From an uncultured Arachnia sp. (GTDB lineage Bacteria; Actinomycetota; Actinomycetes; Propionibacteriales; Propionibacteriaceae): DNA of 64,000 nucleotides. Position 1 is the stretch's first letter. Each line of letters opens with the position of its first letter. A program made the position numbers and the translations under genes. The notes under the pieces were generated by a model. It was given only the letters and a program-made list of their open reading frames with translations, ran no database searches and had not been told where the DNA came from. The stretch lies in contig CANLTJ010000002.1 of NCBI GenBank assembly GCA_947493995.1, positions 62,001-126,000 on the forward strand, written 5' to 3'. Below are positions 8,562 to 16,744 of the stretch, piece by piece.

Positions 8562-9587
8562 TCACTTGCCCATCGAGGTGCCTGCCGAGCGAAGCTGTTC
8601 GCAGGCCTGCACGACGCGCTTGGCCATACCGGCCTCAGCGGCCTTGCCCCAGGCGCGGGGGTCATACATCTTCTTGTTGCCCACCTCGCCGTCGATCCGC
8701 AGAACGCCGTCGAAGTTGCGCAGCATATGCTCCGCCACGGGACGGGTGAACGCGTACTGCGTGTCCGTGTCGATGTTCATCTTGATGACGCCGTAGTCCA
8801 CTGCGTCGGAGATCTCCTGTGCGGTGGAGCCGGAGCCGCCGTGGAAGACGAGATCGAAGGGATCCTTCTTGTCGTACTTCTTGCCGACGGTCTCCTGAAT
8901 CTCCTTCAGGATCTCGGGACGCAGCTTGACTGCCCCCGGCTTGTAGGCGCCGTGCACGTTGCCGAACGTCAGGGCGGTGATGTAGCGGCCCTTCTCGCCG
9001 AGGCCGAGGACCTCGATGGTGTGCATACCGTCCTCGACGGTGGTGTAGAGCTTGTCGTTGATCTCGGCTGCGACGCCGTCCTCCTCGCCACCGACGACAC
9101 CCACCTCGATCTCGAGGATGATGTTGGCCTTGTGGCACCGCTCAAGCAGCTCGCTGGCGATGGACAGGTTCTCCTCCATCGGCACGGCCGAACCGTCCCA
9201 CATGTGGGACTGGAACAGCGGCAGTTCGCCCTTGGCGACGCGCTCCTCGGAGATGTCCAGCAACGGACGAACGAAGCCGTCCAGCTTGTCCTTGGGGCAG
9301 TGGTCCGTGTGCAGTGCGACGTTGATGGGGTACTTCTTCGCCACCTCCTGCGCGAATGTGGCGAAAGCGACGGCGCCCGTCACCTTGTCCTTGATGGTGG
9401 GGCCGGAGAAGTACTCGGCGCCGCCTGTGGAGACCTGCACGATGCCGTCGGAGCCGGCCTCCGTGAAGCCCTGGAGGGCTGCGTGGAGGGTCTGCGAGGA
9501 GCTGACGTTGATGGCCGGGTAGGCGAACTTGCCTTCCTTGGCCCGATCGATCATCTGGTTGTAGACCTCAGGAGTTGCAACTGGCAT
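8562..9587 (-). CDS. fba: Class II fructose-bisphosphate aldolase
   Basis: 341 residues, the usual length. It reversibly cleaves fructose 1,6-bisphosphate in glycolysis and gluconeogenesis. Metal-binding class II motifs are present: ALHTDHCPKDKLDGFVRPLL near residues 90-115, EIEVGVVGGEEDGV, GNVHGAYKPG and FHGGSGSTAQEI. The start is the ATG at 9587 (MPVATPEVYNQMI), preceded by an AGAGGC ribosome site. It sits apart from other glycolytic genes; the PEP carboxykinase in this window works in the same central pathway. Confidence 0.96.
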   Translation of the reverse strand: MPVATPEVYNQMIDRAKEGKFAYPAINVSSSQTLHAALQGFTEAGSDGIVQVSTGGAEYFSGPTIKDKVTGAVAFATFAQEVAKKYPINVALHTDHCPKDKLDGFVRPLLDISEERVAKGELPLFQSHMWDGSAVPMEENLSIASELLERCHKANIILEIEVGVVGGEEDGVAAEINDKLYTTVEDGMHTIEVLGLGEKGRYITALTFGNVHGAYKPGAVKLRPEILKEIQETVGKKYDKKDPFDLVFHGGSGSTAQEISDAVDYGVIKMNIDTDTQYAFTRPVAEHMLRNFDGVLRIDGEVGNKKMYDPRAWGKAAEAGMAKRVVQACEQLRSAGTSMGK

Positions 9588-9699
9588 GGTGCCTCTTTCC
9601 GAGTCGAAGAATTGACACCTCAACCCTATCGCCTCACCTCGCGGTGGTGGCGGGCGGGGCCGCAATGGTCACCGGCGGATCAGTGTCGCTCCCCCGCGC

Positions 9700-10239
9700 T
9701 CACAACATCGCCTCCATGGCGCTGACATCCACCCGTACCCGCCCAAGGGAACGTGCACTCGTCGCGGAGTCAATCGCCGACGGCGAGGCATCCACGAAAC
9801 TCAGCGGGATGCTGACACGCCTGCCTCCCGCTGTCTCCATCACCAGTGACGGACCGGAACCCAAGCTGTTGCCGGTGATGCGCAGAGAGGCGATGTCGGA
9901 CCATGGGGCCCGCACCGGCTCCGGATGGACGAACTCGATGCCCTCGGCGTCGATATGGAACGCGTCGCCGTGACCGATGGAGGCCAGGTCCCTCTTGGCC
10001 CGGTGCAGACCGACGACGGTGACGGCCATCCAAATGCCGGTGGACACCACCCAGACCACCACGAACGCAACGACGAGGCCCGTGGACCAGCCAGGATCGA
10101 GAAAGAACAGGATGCCGATGAGCAGCACCAGGGAGATGACGGCGGAGATGATGCGCAGTCGCAGCGCCGAACGCTTGCGGGCCACCCGTGCCGCCGTGGG
10201 CAGGGGTGTCAGTCCGACGGTGAAACGCTCAGGCAGCAT
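9700..10239 (-). CDS. Small membrane protein with PH-like C-terminal half
   Basis: About 179 residues with two adjacent transmembrane segments (IISAVISLVLLIGILFF and LVVAFVVVWVVSTGIWMAV). A soluble C-terminal half follows (FHIDAEGIEFVHPEPVRAPW, SDIASLRITGN) that resembles bacterial PH-like membrane proteins. No specific function is recognised. The ATG at 10263 would add 8 residues and is possible. It is the last gene of a minus-strand run, 30 nt after the SpoU methyltransferase gene. Confidence 0.7.
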   Translation of the reverse strand: MLPERFTVGLTPLPTAARVARKRSALRLRIISAVISLVLLIGILFFLDPGWSTGLVVAFVVVWVVSTGIWMAVTVVGLHRAKRDLASIGHGDAFHIDAEGIEFVHPEPVRAPWSDIASLRITGNSLGSGPSLVMETAGGRRVSIPLSFVDASPSAIDSATSARSLGRVRVDVSAMEAML

Positions 10240-10269
10240 CTGCACATCGTATCGGCAGCGCAATGGTCC

Positions 10270-10932
10270 TCATCCGAACCAGCCGGCACCCCGGTGCTGC
10301 CGGGACCAGTGATACATCGCGATGGCTGCGGCGGCGCCGGCGTTCATGGATCGTGTGGAACCGTACTGGGTGATGGCCACGATGGCGTCGCATCCGGCCG
10401 CCATTGCGTCGGTCAGACCCGGACCTTCGGAGCCGAACACCAGGCAACTGTGCTCGGGCAGCTCTGCGGTCTCCAGGGGGATTGAGCCGGGAAGGTTGTC
10501 CACCCCAACCGGTGTGATGCTGCGCGCCGCCAACCACGCCAGCAGCGTTGCTTCGTCCTCGTGGTGGTGGACGTGCAGGTAGCGGTCTGTCACCATGGCG
10601 CCGCGTCGGTTCCAGCGCCGTCGTCCGACGATGTGAACGGCTGCCACGTTGAAGGCATTGGCGGTGCGCACCATGGAGCCGATGTTGAAGTCGTGCTCCC
10701 AGTTCTGGATCGCCACGTGGAGAGCAGCCCGGCTCCGGTCCAGGTCGGCGACGATTGCCTCCAGCCGCCAGTAGCGGTACTTGTCGATGACGTTGCGGCG
10801 GTCCCCGTCGCGCAACAGTTCCGGATCCAGGTGCGCGTCGTCGGGCCACGGCTCCGGATGCGGCCCCACCCCCACCGTCGGCAACGTCGGGTCCTCAACG
10901 ACTGACCCCGGATTCAGGCTGTCGGAGTTCAT
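10270..10932 (-). CDS. TrmH/SpoU-family RNA 2'-O-methyltransferase
   Basis: 220 residues. A SPOUT (trefoil-knot) methyltransferase acting on rRNA or tRNA with SAM. The three family motifs are visible: NIGSMVRTANAFNVAAVHIVG (motif 1, given here as one stretch of the family core), LVFGSEGPGLTD (motif 2) and QYGSTRSMNAGAAAAIAMY (motif 3). The first 60 residues are an unconserved, Pro/Asp-rich extension. The ATG at 10932 overlaps the stop of the upstream DUF368 gene by 4 bp (ATGA), so the two are probably translated together. The target nucleotide cannot be read from the sequence. Confidence 0.88.
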   Translation of the reverse strand: MNSDSLNPGSVVEDPTLPTVGVGPHPEPWPDDAHLDPELLRDGDRRNVIDKYRYWRLEAIVADLDRSRAALHVAIQNWEHDFNIGSMVRTANAFNVAAVHIVGRRRWNRRGAMVTDRYLHVHHHEDEATLLAWLAARSITPVGVDNLPGSIPLETAELPEHSCLVFGSEGPGLTDAMAAGCDAIVAITQYGSTRSMNAGAAAAIAMYHWSRQHRGAGWFG

Positions 10933-11918
10933 GAAAGATCGGGCTCTCCCGGTGCGATGGCGTCCGCGCGGGCCACCCGCCTGTCGATGGCGACGAGGAT
11001 CATCACTCCGAGCGCCCCGGCAATGGCGAGGAGCAGCACCCACGGCCAGTTCCCGTCAGGCGCGCGCAGTGCGCCCGCCGCACTCTGCCATGGCCACAGA
11101 GCGCGCAGCGACCCCAACATCAGGCCGGCCATCGCGACCATCGTGAGCGTGTGGTGGTGGTGCAGCAGCCAGTGGAGTCCCCGCACGAACAGCGCCAGAC
11201 CGACAATGGCGCCCGCAGCGAAGACTGCCAGGTATCCCAGATCGAGGTTGTCGACGGCCGCCGTCGTCGGGAGGTAGAGACCGAACACCAGCAGCAGGAA
11301 AGAACCCGAGACGCCGGGAAGGACGAGCGCGCAGATGGCCACGGCCGCGGCGCCGAAGACGAGCCACGCGGGTGGGTTCTCCATGGTGACACCGCCACCG
11401 AGTGACGTCAAAAGGAATGCGGCCGCGGCGACGAGGACGAAAAGTCCGGCGGCCCGCAGCGCCGGACCGGACTGCCGGAAGACACTGCGGTCCGCAAGCA
11501 GGAGCGGGACAGACACCGAAGCGGCCACCATCCCGAGGAACAGCCCCCGGGAGAGCTCGGGTTGGGTTTCGACGAAACTGTGCATGACACCGGCCATCGC
11601 GACGATTGCTGTTCCCATTCCCGCGAGCAGGGGAACGATCAGTGTCCATTCCGCGCGGGCGAACTCGGCGCGGAAGTTCTGCCCCCGCCCGGGGCCACTG
11701 GCGAGGCGCCGGAAAGCCGTGACGACGTGGTTGGCCGAGTCGATGATTCGCTCGTAGACGCCCGTGATGAGGGCCATCGTGCCGCCGGAGACGCCCGGCA
11801 CCAGCTCGGCGAGCCCCATCAGCATCCCGCGCAGGACGTGGGCGACGACGGAGAAGGGCGTCGTCGGTGGTCGTCGCCCCGTATGCGGTGCGGTGGGGTC
11901 AGCGGTGTCACCGGTCAT
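10929..11918 (-). CDS. DUF368 membrane protein, likely undecaprenyl-phosphate translocase (PopT family)
   Basis: 329 residues, about 8-9 hydrophobic segments. The family hallmark GLAELVPGVSGGTMALITGVYE is present near residues 36-57 (read in two parts: GLAELVPGVSGG, TMALITGVYE), with a second VLPGVSGSFLLLVFGLY block about 155 residues later, reflecting the internal duplication. Members of DUF368 have been reported as PopT translocases that return undecaprenyl phosphate across the membrane for cell-wall synthesis (family knowledge). It is coupled to the SpoU gene, which has no obvious functional link. The N-terminal 25 residues are polar. Confidence 0.88.
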   Translation of the reverse strand: MTGDTADPTAPHTGRRPPTTPFSVVAHVLRGMLMGLAELVPGVSGGTMALITGVYERIIDSANHVVTAFRRLASGPGRGQNFRAEFARAEWTLIVPLLAGMGTAIVAMAGVMHSFVETQPELSRGLFLGMVAASVSVPLLLADRSVFRQSGPALRAAGLFVLVAAAAFLLTSLGGGVTMENPPAWLVFGAAAVAICALVLPGVSGSFLLLVFGLYLPTTAAVDNLDLGYLAVFAAGAIVGLALFVRGLHWLLHHHHTLTMVAMAGLMLGSLRALWPWQSAAGALRAPDGNWPWVLLLAIAGALGVMILVAIDRRVARADAIAPGEPDLS

Positions 11919-12020
11919 GCATCAAGCCTTCGTCGGGGAGGAGGAGTCAGGGGGTACGGTACCGCTTTCCCCGCCGTCGGCGCCCCGGTGATCCTGCCCG
12001 GGGCCTGGAAGGCAGACAGA

Positions 12021-12060
12021 GTGGGCCCCAGCTGCTGGTAGACCGGCAGCTGGGGCCCGC
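12021..12060 (-). terminator. Terminator after lemA
   Basis: An 18-bp GC-rich stem with G-T pairs (12021-12038 with 12043-12060) and a 4-nt loop, 12 nt past the lemA stop codon on the minus strand. A TCTGTCTG stretch follows. Confidence 0.7.
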
Positions 12061-12072
12061 ACTGAGTGTCGG

Positions 12073-12846
12073 TCAGGAATGCTGGTTCGGCGGCTGGTTG
12101 CCCTGCTGCGGCGGTGGGGTCGACTGCTGCCACTGCGGCTGCTGATCTGGCTGACCCGGCGCTGGTGCCGAGTACGGCTGGTTCGACTGTCCCGGGTTCG
12201 GCAGGGCGGTGCTGCTCTGCCCGCCCTGGCCCACCTGCGGGTCGGGCCGCGAGGAGATCTCGCCGAAGTTCACCGACGGCGCCTGTCGCACGAGGGCGTC
12301 GTTCACCTCGAAGTACGTGGCCTTCTCGAAGTTGGCGAAACCAGCGATGATGTTGCTCGGGACGGTCTCCAGCTTGGTGTTGTAGTCGCGAACGTTGGCG
12401 TTGTAGAACCGGCGGCCCGCTGCGATGCGGTCCTCGGTGTCGGTCAGCTCACGCTGCAACTCGAGGAAGTTCACGTTGGACTTGAGGTCGGGGTACGCCT
12501 CCACCGACACGATCAGATTGCGCACTGCCTGACCCAGCTCGGATTCCACCGCGGCACGTTGCTGGCTGGGGGCGCCGTGGGACTGGCTGGCCAACTCGGC
12601 GGCGGTGTTGCGGAGCCTCGTGACCTCCTCGAGCGTGTTGCGCTCGTGCGCTGCGTATCCGCGAACGGTCTCGATCAGGTTCGGGATGAGGTCGTAGCGA
12701 CGGTTGAGTTCGACGTCGATCTGGCGCCACGACTCCTGGATCAGATTGCGTCCCTTGACGAATCCGTTGTAGACACTGACACCCCACAGCGCGGCGATGA
12801 GACCGATGGCGACGATGACGCCAATGATGACGAGCAGTGTTGTCAC
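12073..12846 (-). CDS. LemA family membrane protein
   Basis: 257 residues. An N-terminal transmembrane anchor (LLVIIGVIVAIGLIAALWG) leads into the coiled-coil LemA domain: VKGRNLIQESWRQIDVELNR, RYDLIPNLIETVRGYA, SDLKSN-like YPDLKSNVNFLELQRELT, and RRFYNANVRDYNT. The C-terminal 55 residues are rich in Pro, Gln and Ser and look disordered. Function in this family is not established; it is often linked to the membrane or envelope. It forms a transcription unit with its own terminator and is preceded by pyrE on the same strand. Confidence 0.9.
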   Translation of the reverse strand: MTTLLVIIGVIVAIGLIAALWGVSVYNGFVKGRNLIQESWRQIDVELNRRYDLIPNLIETVRGYAAHERNTLEEVTRLRNTAAELASQSHGAPSQQRAAVESELGQAVRNLIVSVEAYPDLKSNVNFLELQRELTDTEDRIAAGRRFYNANVRDYNTKLETVPSNIIAGFANFEKATYFEVNDALVRQAPSVNFGEISSRPDPQVGQGGQSSTALPNPGQSNQPYSAPAPGQPDQQPQWQQSTPPPQQGNQPPNQHS

Positions 12847-12897
12847 GATGACTCCTTGATGGTTGACACGGTCACAACGGTACCGCGAGGCGGCGCG

Positions 12898-13452
12898 TCA
12901 GAGATCGAGATCACTCAGTCCCAGCGCATAGCGGTACTCCAGACCGGCCTCGGCGACACGTTCTGCAGCACCTGTTCCGCGATCGACGACCACCGCGACC
13001 GCCACGACCTCACCGCCGGCCTCGCGCACCGCCTCCACCGCAGTCAGGGCCGATCCCCCCGTGGTGGAAGTGTCCTCCACCACCAGCACTCGACGTCCCT
13101 GAACGTCTGTGCCCTCAATGCGACGCTGCAGACCATGGGCCTTGACGTCCTTGCGCACAACGAAGGCATCCAGACGCGAGCCGGCGGCTGCTCGCGCGTG
13201 CAGCATGGCGGTGGCAACGGGATCGGCGCCGAGGGTGAGTCCGCCCACGGCATCGAAGTCCAGGTCACGGGTGAGTTCGGACATGACCCGGCCCACCAGC
13301 GGCGCCGCCGCCCCGTCGAGAGTCACCCGTCGCATGTCCACGTAGTAGTCGGCCTCCCTGCCACTGGCCAGCGTCACCCTCCCGCGCACAACGGCGAGAT
13401 TCTTCACGTGAGCTGCGAGGTCGTCCTTGTCGTCGGCGTCGCTGTGGGTCAT
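12898..13452 (-). CDS. pyrE: Orotate phosphoribosyltransferase
   Basis: 184 residues. It transfers PRPP to orotate in pyrimidine synthesis. The PRPP-binding motif RVLVVEDTSTTGGSALTAV is clear, as are LASGREADYYVDMR near the N-terminus and GGLTLGADPVATAM. The ATG at 13452 forms an ATGA overlap with the stop of the sortase gene upstream. This pairing with a sortase gene looks like chance operon packing. Confidence 0.94.
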   Translation of the reverse strand: MTHSDADDKDDLAAHVKNLAVVRGRVTLASGREADYYVDMRRVTLDGAAAPLVGRVMSELTRDLDFDAVGGLTLGADPVATAMLHARAAAGSRLDAFVVRKDVKAHGLQRRIEGTDVQGRRVLVVEDTSTTGGSALTAVEAVREAGGEVVAVAVVVDRGTGAAERVAEAGLEYRYALGLSDLDL

Positions 13453-14231
13453 TTGAGCTCCGTCGATACGAGTTTCCCGAACGCGACGGAACGGTCGGGG
13501 GAATGGAACAGGTCCTCGCACGTGGTCAACGTGATGAGCGGCTCGGTGGGCTGCACGTCCTCGTGGCCGGGCACCGGGTCAAGCACCCACGTGTCAGTGT
13601 CCAGCACCGTCAACTGGCTGGGGGCTGAGGTCAGTTCGTAGGTGAGGATCGCATCGCGGGTCTCGATGAACACCTCGTCCCCGACGGTCAGATCGAGCAG
13701 TTGCCGGAACGGTTCACCATTGGTGACGCGGTGTCCGGCCAACGCGAAGTTGCCCACCTGTCCGGGTTGGGCCGTGGTGGGGTACCACCCAACGCCCTTC
13801 GTGAGGTCGTCGTCGCCTATGCCGGCGACCACTGGCCACTCCCAGTCGTCTCCCAGCGCTGGTATGCGGATGAGCCATTGCGCTTCTCCGAGGTCGGACT
13901 CCGTGATGGCTGGAGGCTCCGCCACCGGTTGCGGGTCGTCTGCGGCTGGGGGCTGTGTTTGGTCGGGTTCGTCGCCGGTGGTGCTCAGTTGGCCCCACGT
14001 CCGCTCGAGCGCGGCGATCCCCTTGCTCGCCTGCTGTGTGGCGACGACGTTGGTGCCGAAGTACTGCCATCCCACCCAGCCGAGGCACGCGATTCCAGCC
14101 GCCAGCAGGATCACACCCAACACGGTCAGCGGCGAGACCGGGCGACGCGCGCGGGAGTGGCTGGAATCCGCGGCGGGTCCTGCCGTCTCGGACGCGTCCA
14201 GACCCCGATCGACGTGCTTCATGGGCGCCAT
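13449..14231 (-). CDS. Class E sortase
   Basis: About 260 residues. A cytoplasmic tail, one transmembrane segment (PLTVLGVILLAAGIACLGWV), an acidic/Pro-rich spacer and a C-terminal sortase beta-barrel. The catalytic residues are His in FALAGHRVTN, Cys in ITLTTCEDLF, and Arg in DRSVAFGK. Class E enzymes of actinobacteria anchor proteins carrying LAXTG-type signals or build pilins (family knowledge). No substrate with a sorting signal is seen in the window. The start at 14231 is placed by a GGAGG 11 nt upstream; the ATG at 14222 is an alternative. Confidence 0.9.
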   Translation of the reverse strand: MAPMKHVDRGLDASETAGPAADSSHSRARRPVSPLTVLGVILLAAGIACLGWVGWQYFGTNVVATQQASKGIAALERTWGQLSTTGDEPDQTQPPAADDPQPVAEPPAITESDLGEAQWLIRIPALGDDWEWPVVAGIGDDDLTKGVGWYPTTAQPGQVGNFALAGHRVTNGEPFRQLLDLTVGDEVFIETRDAILTYELTSAPSQLTVLDTDTWVLDPVPGHEDVQPTEPLITLTTCEDLFHSPDRSVAFGKLVSTELK

Positions 14232-14307
14232 TGTCGCAAATGCCTCCAATTCGTGCACGCCCCGGGACACTGAGATGCACGACGAGGAGCATCGACGCCG
14301 CAGGAGT

Positions 14308-15123
14308 TCACGAGAACCACAGCTTGCTGCCCGACGGATCCGGTGAGTGCCGGGTGTCGGCATCGGTGAAAGGCTCCGCTCCGCCACACCAGCCGTCCAG
14401 TTCCGCGCCGTCGATCCAGCGGTAGCCGAAGGGAAGTCGATTCGACTGGCGTCGGATGCCTGCGAAATCGGGTTTCTTCTCCGACGCCACCAGCAGAAGA
14501 TTGCCGAACCTCCTGCCCTTGTGGACGGGTGACTCGGCCCCCAGCGCCACGTGGCGCCATCGTTGCCGGAGCCCGGCCACCACGCGCTGGCCCCAGTGGA
14601 AGGGCGCGCGGTCGGTGACGTTGAAGATCACCAATGACTCGTCACGCCCTATTCTCTGTGCCTCGTCCAGGAATTCACCACTGACCAGCTCGGCTGGCAC
14701 GCGCGCTCCGTCGAAGGCATCAACGATGACGGCTTCGGCGAAGTCGGCGGGCATGACGCCCACTCCTGAGCGACCGTCCACTGCGCGCACCTTGATGCCC
14801 GAGCGGGTGGGCAGCGGAATCTTTCGCCGCACCTCAGAGGTGAGTTCTTCGTCGGGCTCGCACACGATCTGTGCCGTTCCCGGCCGACGCCACGCCACCC
14901 AGCGCGGCAACGTCAGACCTGCCCCACCGATGTGAACGATGCGCAGTCGGCGGTCGGTGGGCGCTGACAGAAGGGTGTGCTCCAGCACCATGGCGACGTG
15001 CTGGGTGTACTCGAACACCAACAACTCGGGGCGCTCCGGGTCCACCCACGATTGCGACGTGTGCCCGAACCGCACCTGAAAGGCTCCCGGGACGGAGTCG
15101 TCGGGAAAGAGTCGATCGGGCAT
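14308..15123 (-). CDS. Spermidine-synthase-like SAM-fold protein
   Basis: 271 residues. It has the Rossmann fold of the spermine/spermidine synthase superfamily: FEYTQHVAMVLEHTLL, the SAM-binding loop IVHIGGAGLTLPRWVA, the acidic VCEPDEEL, and VIVDAFDGARVPAELV. Many actinobacterial members of this branch lack the full polyamine-binding set and their substrates are unknown. The first GxGxG-type loop reads GGAG. It stands alone on the minus strand, divergent from the MATE exporter gene. Confidence 0.82.
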   Translation of the reverse strand: MPDRLFPDDSVPGAFQVRFGHTSQSWVDPERPELLVFEYTQHVAMVLEHTLLSAPTDRRLRIVHIGGAGLTLPRWVAWRRPGTAQIVCEPDEELTSEVRRKIPLPTRSGIKVRAVDGRSGVGVMPADFAEAVIVDAFDGARVPAELVSGEFLDEAQRIGRDESLVIFNVTDRAPFHWGQRVVAGLRQRWRHVALGAESPVHKGRRFGNLLLVASEKKPDFAGIRRQSNRLPFGYRWIDGAELDGWCGGAEPFTDADTRHSPDPSGSKLWFS

Positions 15124-15245
15124 GGATCCACAGCGTAACGGGACATGCCAGCCCGCCCCCGGAGCATGAGGTGGCAAGCCTGGAGACGCGACGGCCGGTG
15201 GGCATTCTCTCAGCCCGAGGGTGTGAGCCGAGTCCGGGTGACGGC

Positions 15246-15328
15246 CTGGATGTCCATATCCAGATGTTGGGGCGCCAGATCGCCCGATCCGGTGCGCCGC
15301 AGCCAGGACATGACTGATCAGTGGTCCC
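15246..15328 (+). repeat. 83-bp repeat, left copy of an inverted pair
   Basis: About 91% identical to the reverse complement of 23132-23214. It begins with the palindromic CTGGATGTCCATATCCAG and ends around a TGATCA-centred palindrome near 15311-15323. It lies in the 248-bp gap between the divergent spermidine-synthase-like and MATE genes. No transposase gene is associated. It may be a transposon end, a REP-like element or a conserved regulatory RNA element; I cannot decide. Confidence 0.85.
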
Positions 15329-15371
15329 CTAGACTTGCCCGCTGACCCAGGGTCCAGGACTGCGGAGGAAG

Positions 15372-16691
15372 ATGGCTGAGCAGAGCATCAACCGACGCAT
15401 CCTTGCGCTCGCGCTGCCCGCCTTCGCCGCACTGGTGGCGCAGCCGCTCTTCCTCCTGGCCGACACCGCCATCGTCGCGCAACTGGGCACCGAGCCGCTC
15501 GCGGGACTGGGAGCTGGAGCCACGATCACATCCACGCTCGTCGGTCTGATGGTGTTCCTCGCCTACGGTTCCACCGCCGTCGTCGCACGTCAGCTTGGCG
15601 CCGGCAACAAGCGGAAGGCTCTCGGCCTCGGTATTCAGGCGATGTGGCTGGCCGTCGCCCTGGGTGTGGTGCTGGGGGCGCTCACGTGGCTCGCCAGCCC
15701 CTGGCTTCTGACGTGGCTCGGCGTCACCGGTGAGGTTCATGCGCAGGCGCTGACCTATGCCCGCTGGTCGCTGCCCGGCCTGCCCGGGATGCTGTTGGTG
15801 CTGGCGGCGACGGGGACACTCCGGGGGCTCGCGGATGGCCGCACCCCAATGGTGTTGGCCATCGCGGCCGCGTCGCTGAACGTCGTGCTGGATCTGCTCC
15901 TCGTCTTCGGCCTCAGCATGGGCATCGCCGGCTCGGGTGCTGCGACGGCGATCGCGGAGACCGCGATGGGGCTGACGGCAGCGTGGGTGGTCAGACGCGG
16001 TGCCCGCCGGGCGGGGGCGGCGATGGCCCCCACCGTGTCGGGCATGCGTTCCAGTCTCGTCGTGGGCGGTCCCTTGCTGCTGCGTACCCTGACACTTCGC
16101 GGCGCACTGGTGCTGACCACGTGGGTTGCCGCGGGAAAGGGCGCCGCTGCCCTGGCCGCACACCAGGTCACGTGGAACATCTGGGGCTTCCTCAATTTCG
16201 CCCTCGACGCCGTCGGGATCGCGGGACAGACGCTGATCGGCCTGGCTCTGGGCGCCGGAGCTCTCGACGAGGTGCGGGCCTTGGTGCGCCGGATGCTGTG
16301 GTGGTCCCTGGGCGCTGGCATGGTTCTCGGGGGCGGCATCATCGCGCTGCGCGGACCGCTTGCATCGCTCTTCTCCCCCGACGCGGAGGTCCGGGTGGGC
16401 GTCACGACCACTTTGCTCGTCATAGGATGCACCCTCACCATCGCGGCCTACGTCTGCCTGGCCGACGGCATCCTCATCGGCGCTGGCGACGGCCGCTACC
16501 TCGCCCGTGTCGGAGTGCTCAACCTCGTCGCCTACGTACCGCTCGCAGTCGCCGTGGCCCGGTGGGCGCCCGCTGGCATCCCGGGACTGGTGTGGTTGTG
16601 GCTGGCGTTCAGCGTCGGATTCATGGGTATGCGCGCCCTCACCCTCGCTTGGCGGCAGCGCAGCGACGCATGGCTCGTCTCGGGCGCCTGA
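15372..16691 (+). CDS. MATE family efflux transporter
   Basis: 439 residues with about 12 hydrophobic segments in two related halves, as expected for DinF/NorM-type exporters driven by Na+ or H+. Family features are the N-terminal LALPAFAALVAQPLFLLADTA and GLMVFLAYGSTAVVARQLGAG. The substrate is unknown; drugs or oxidised metabolites are typical. The ATG at 15372 follows GGAGG closely. A strong hairpin lies directly after the stop. Confidence 0.92.
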   Translation: MAEQSINRRILALALPAFAALVAQPLFLLADTAIVAQLGTEPLAGLGAGATITSTLVGLMVFLAYGSTAVVARQLGAGNKRKALGLGIQAMWLAVALGVVLGALTWLASPWLLTWLGVTGEVHAQALTYARWSLPGLPGMLLVLAATGTLRGLADGRTPMVLAIAAASLNVVLDLLLVFGLSMGIAGSGAATAIAETAMGLTAAWVVRRGARRAGAAMAPTVSGMRSSLVVGGPLLLRTLTLRGALVLTTWVAAGKGAAALAAHQVTWNIWGFLNFALDAVGIAGQTLIGLALGAGALDEVRALVRRMLWWSLGAGMVLGGGIIALRGPLASLFSPDAEVRVGVTTTLLVIGCTLTIAAYVCLADGILIGAGDGRYLARVGVLNLVAYVPLAVAVARWAPAGIPGLVWLWLAFSVGFMGMRALTLAWRQRSDAWLVSGA

Positions 16692-16703
16692 CCCGGCATG
16701 TTG

Positions 16704-16742
16704 GGTGGTAGGGATGGTGGCGTCCTCGCCACCATCCCTACC
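16704..16742. repeat. 39-bp hairpin repeat, copy 1, probably a two-way terminator
   Basis: A perfect 17-bp stem (arm TGGTAGGGATGGTGGCG) with a TCCT loop, 13 nt after the MATE stop and 2 nt from the stop of the convergent AbiEi/DUF559 gene. It is 37/39 identical in the same orientation to 17773-17811, so it is a repeat family and not only a terminator. Confidence 0.85.
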
Positions 16743-16744
16743 AA

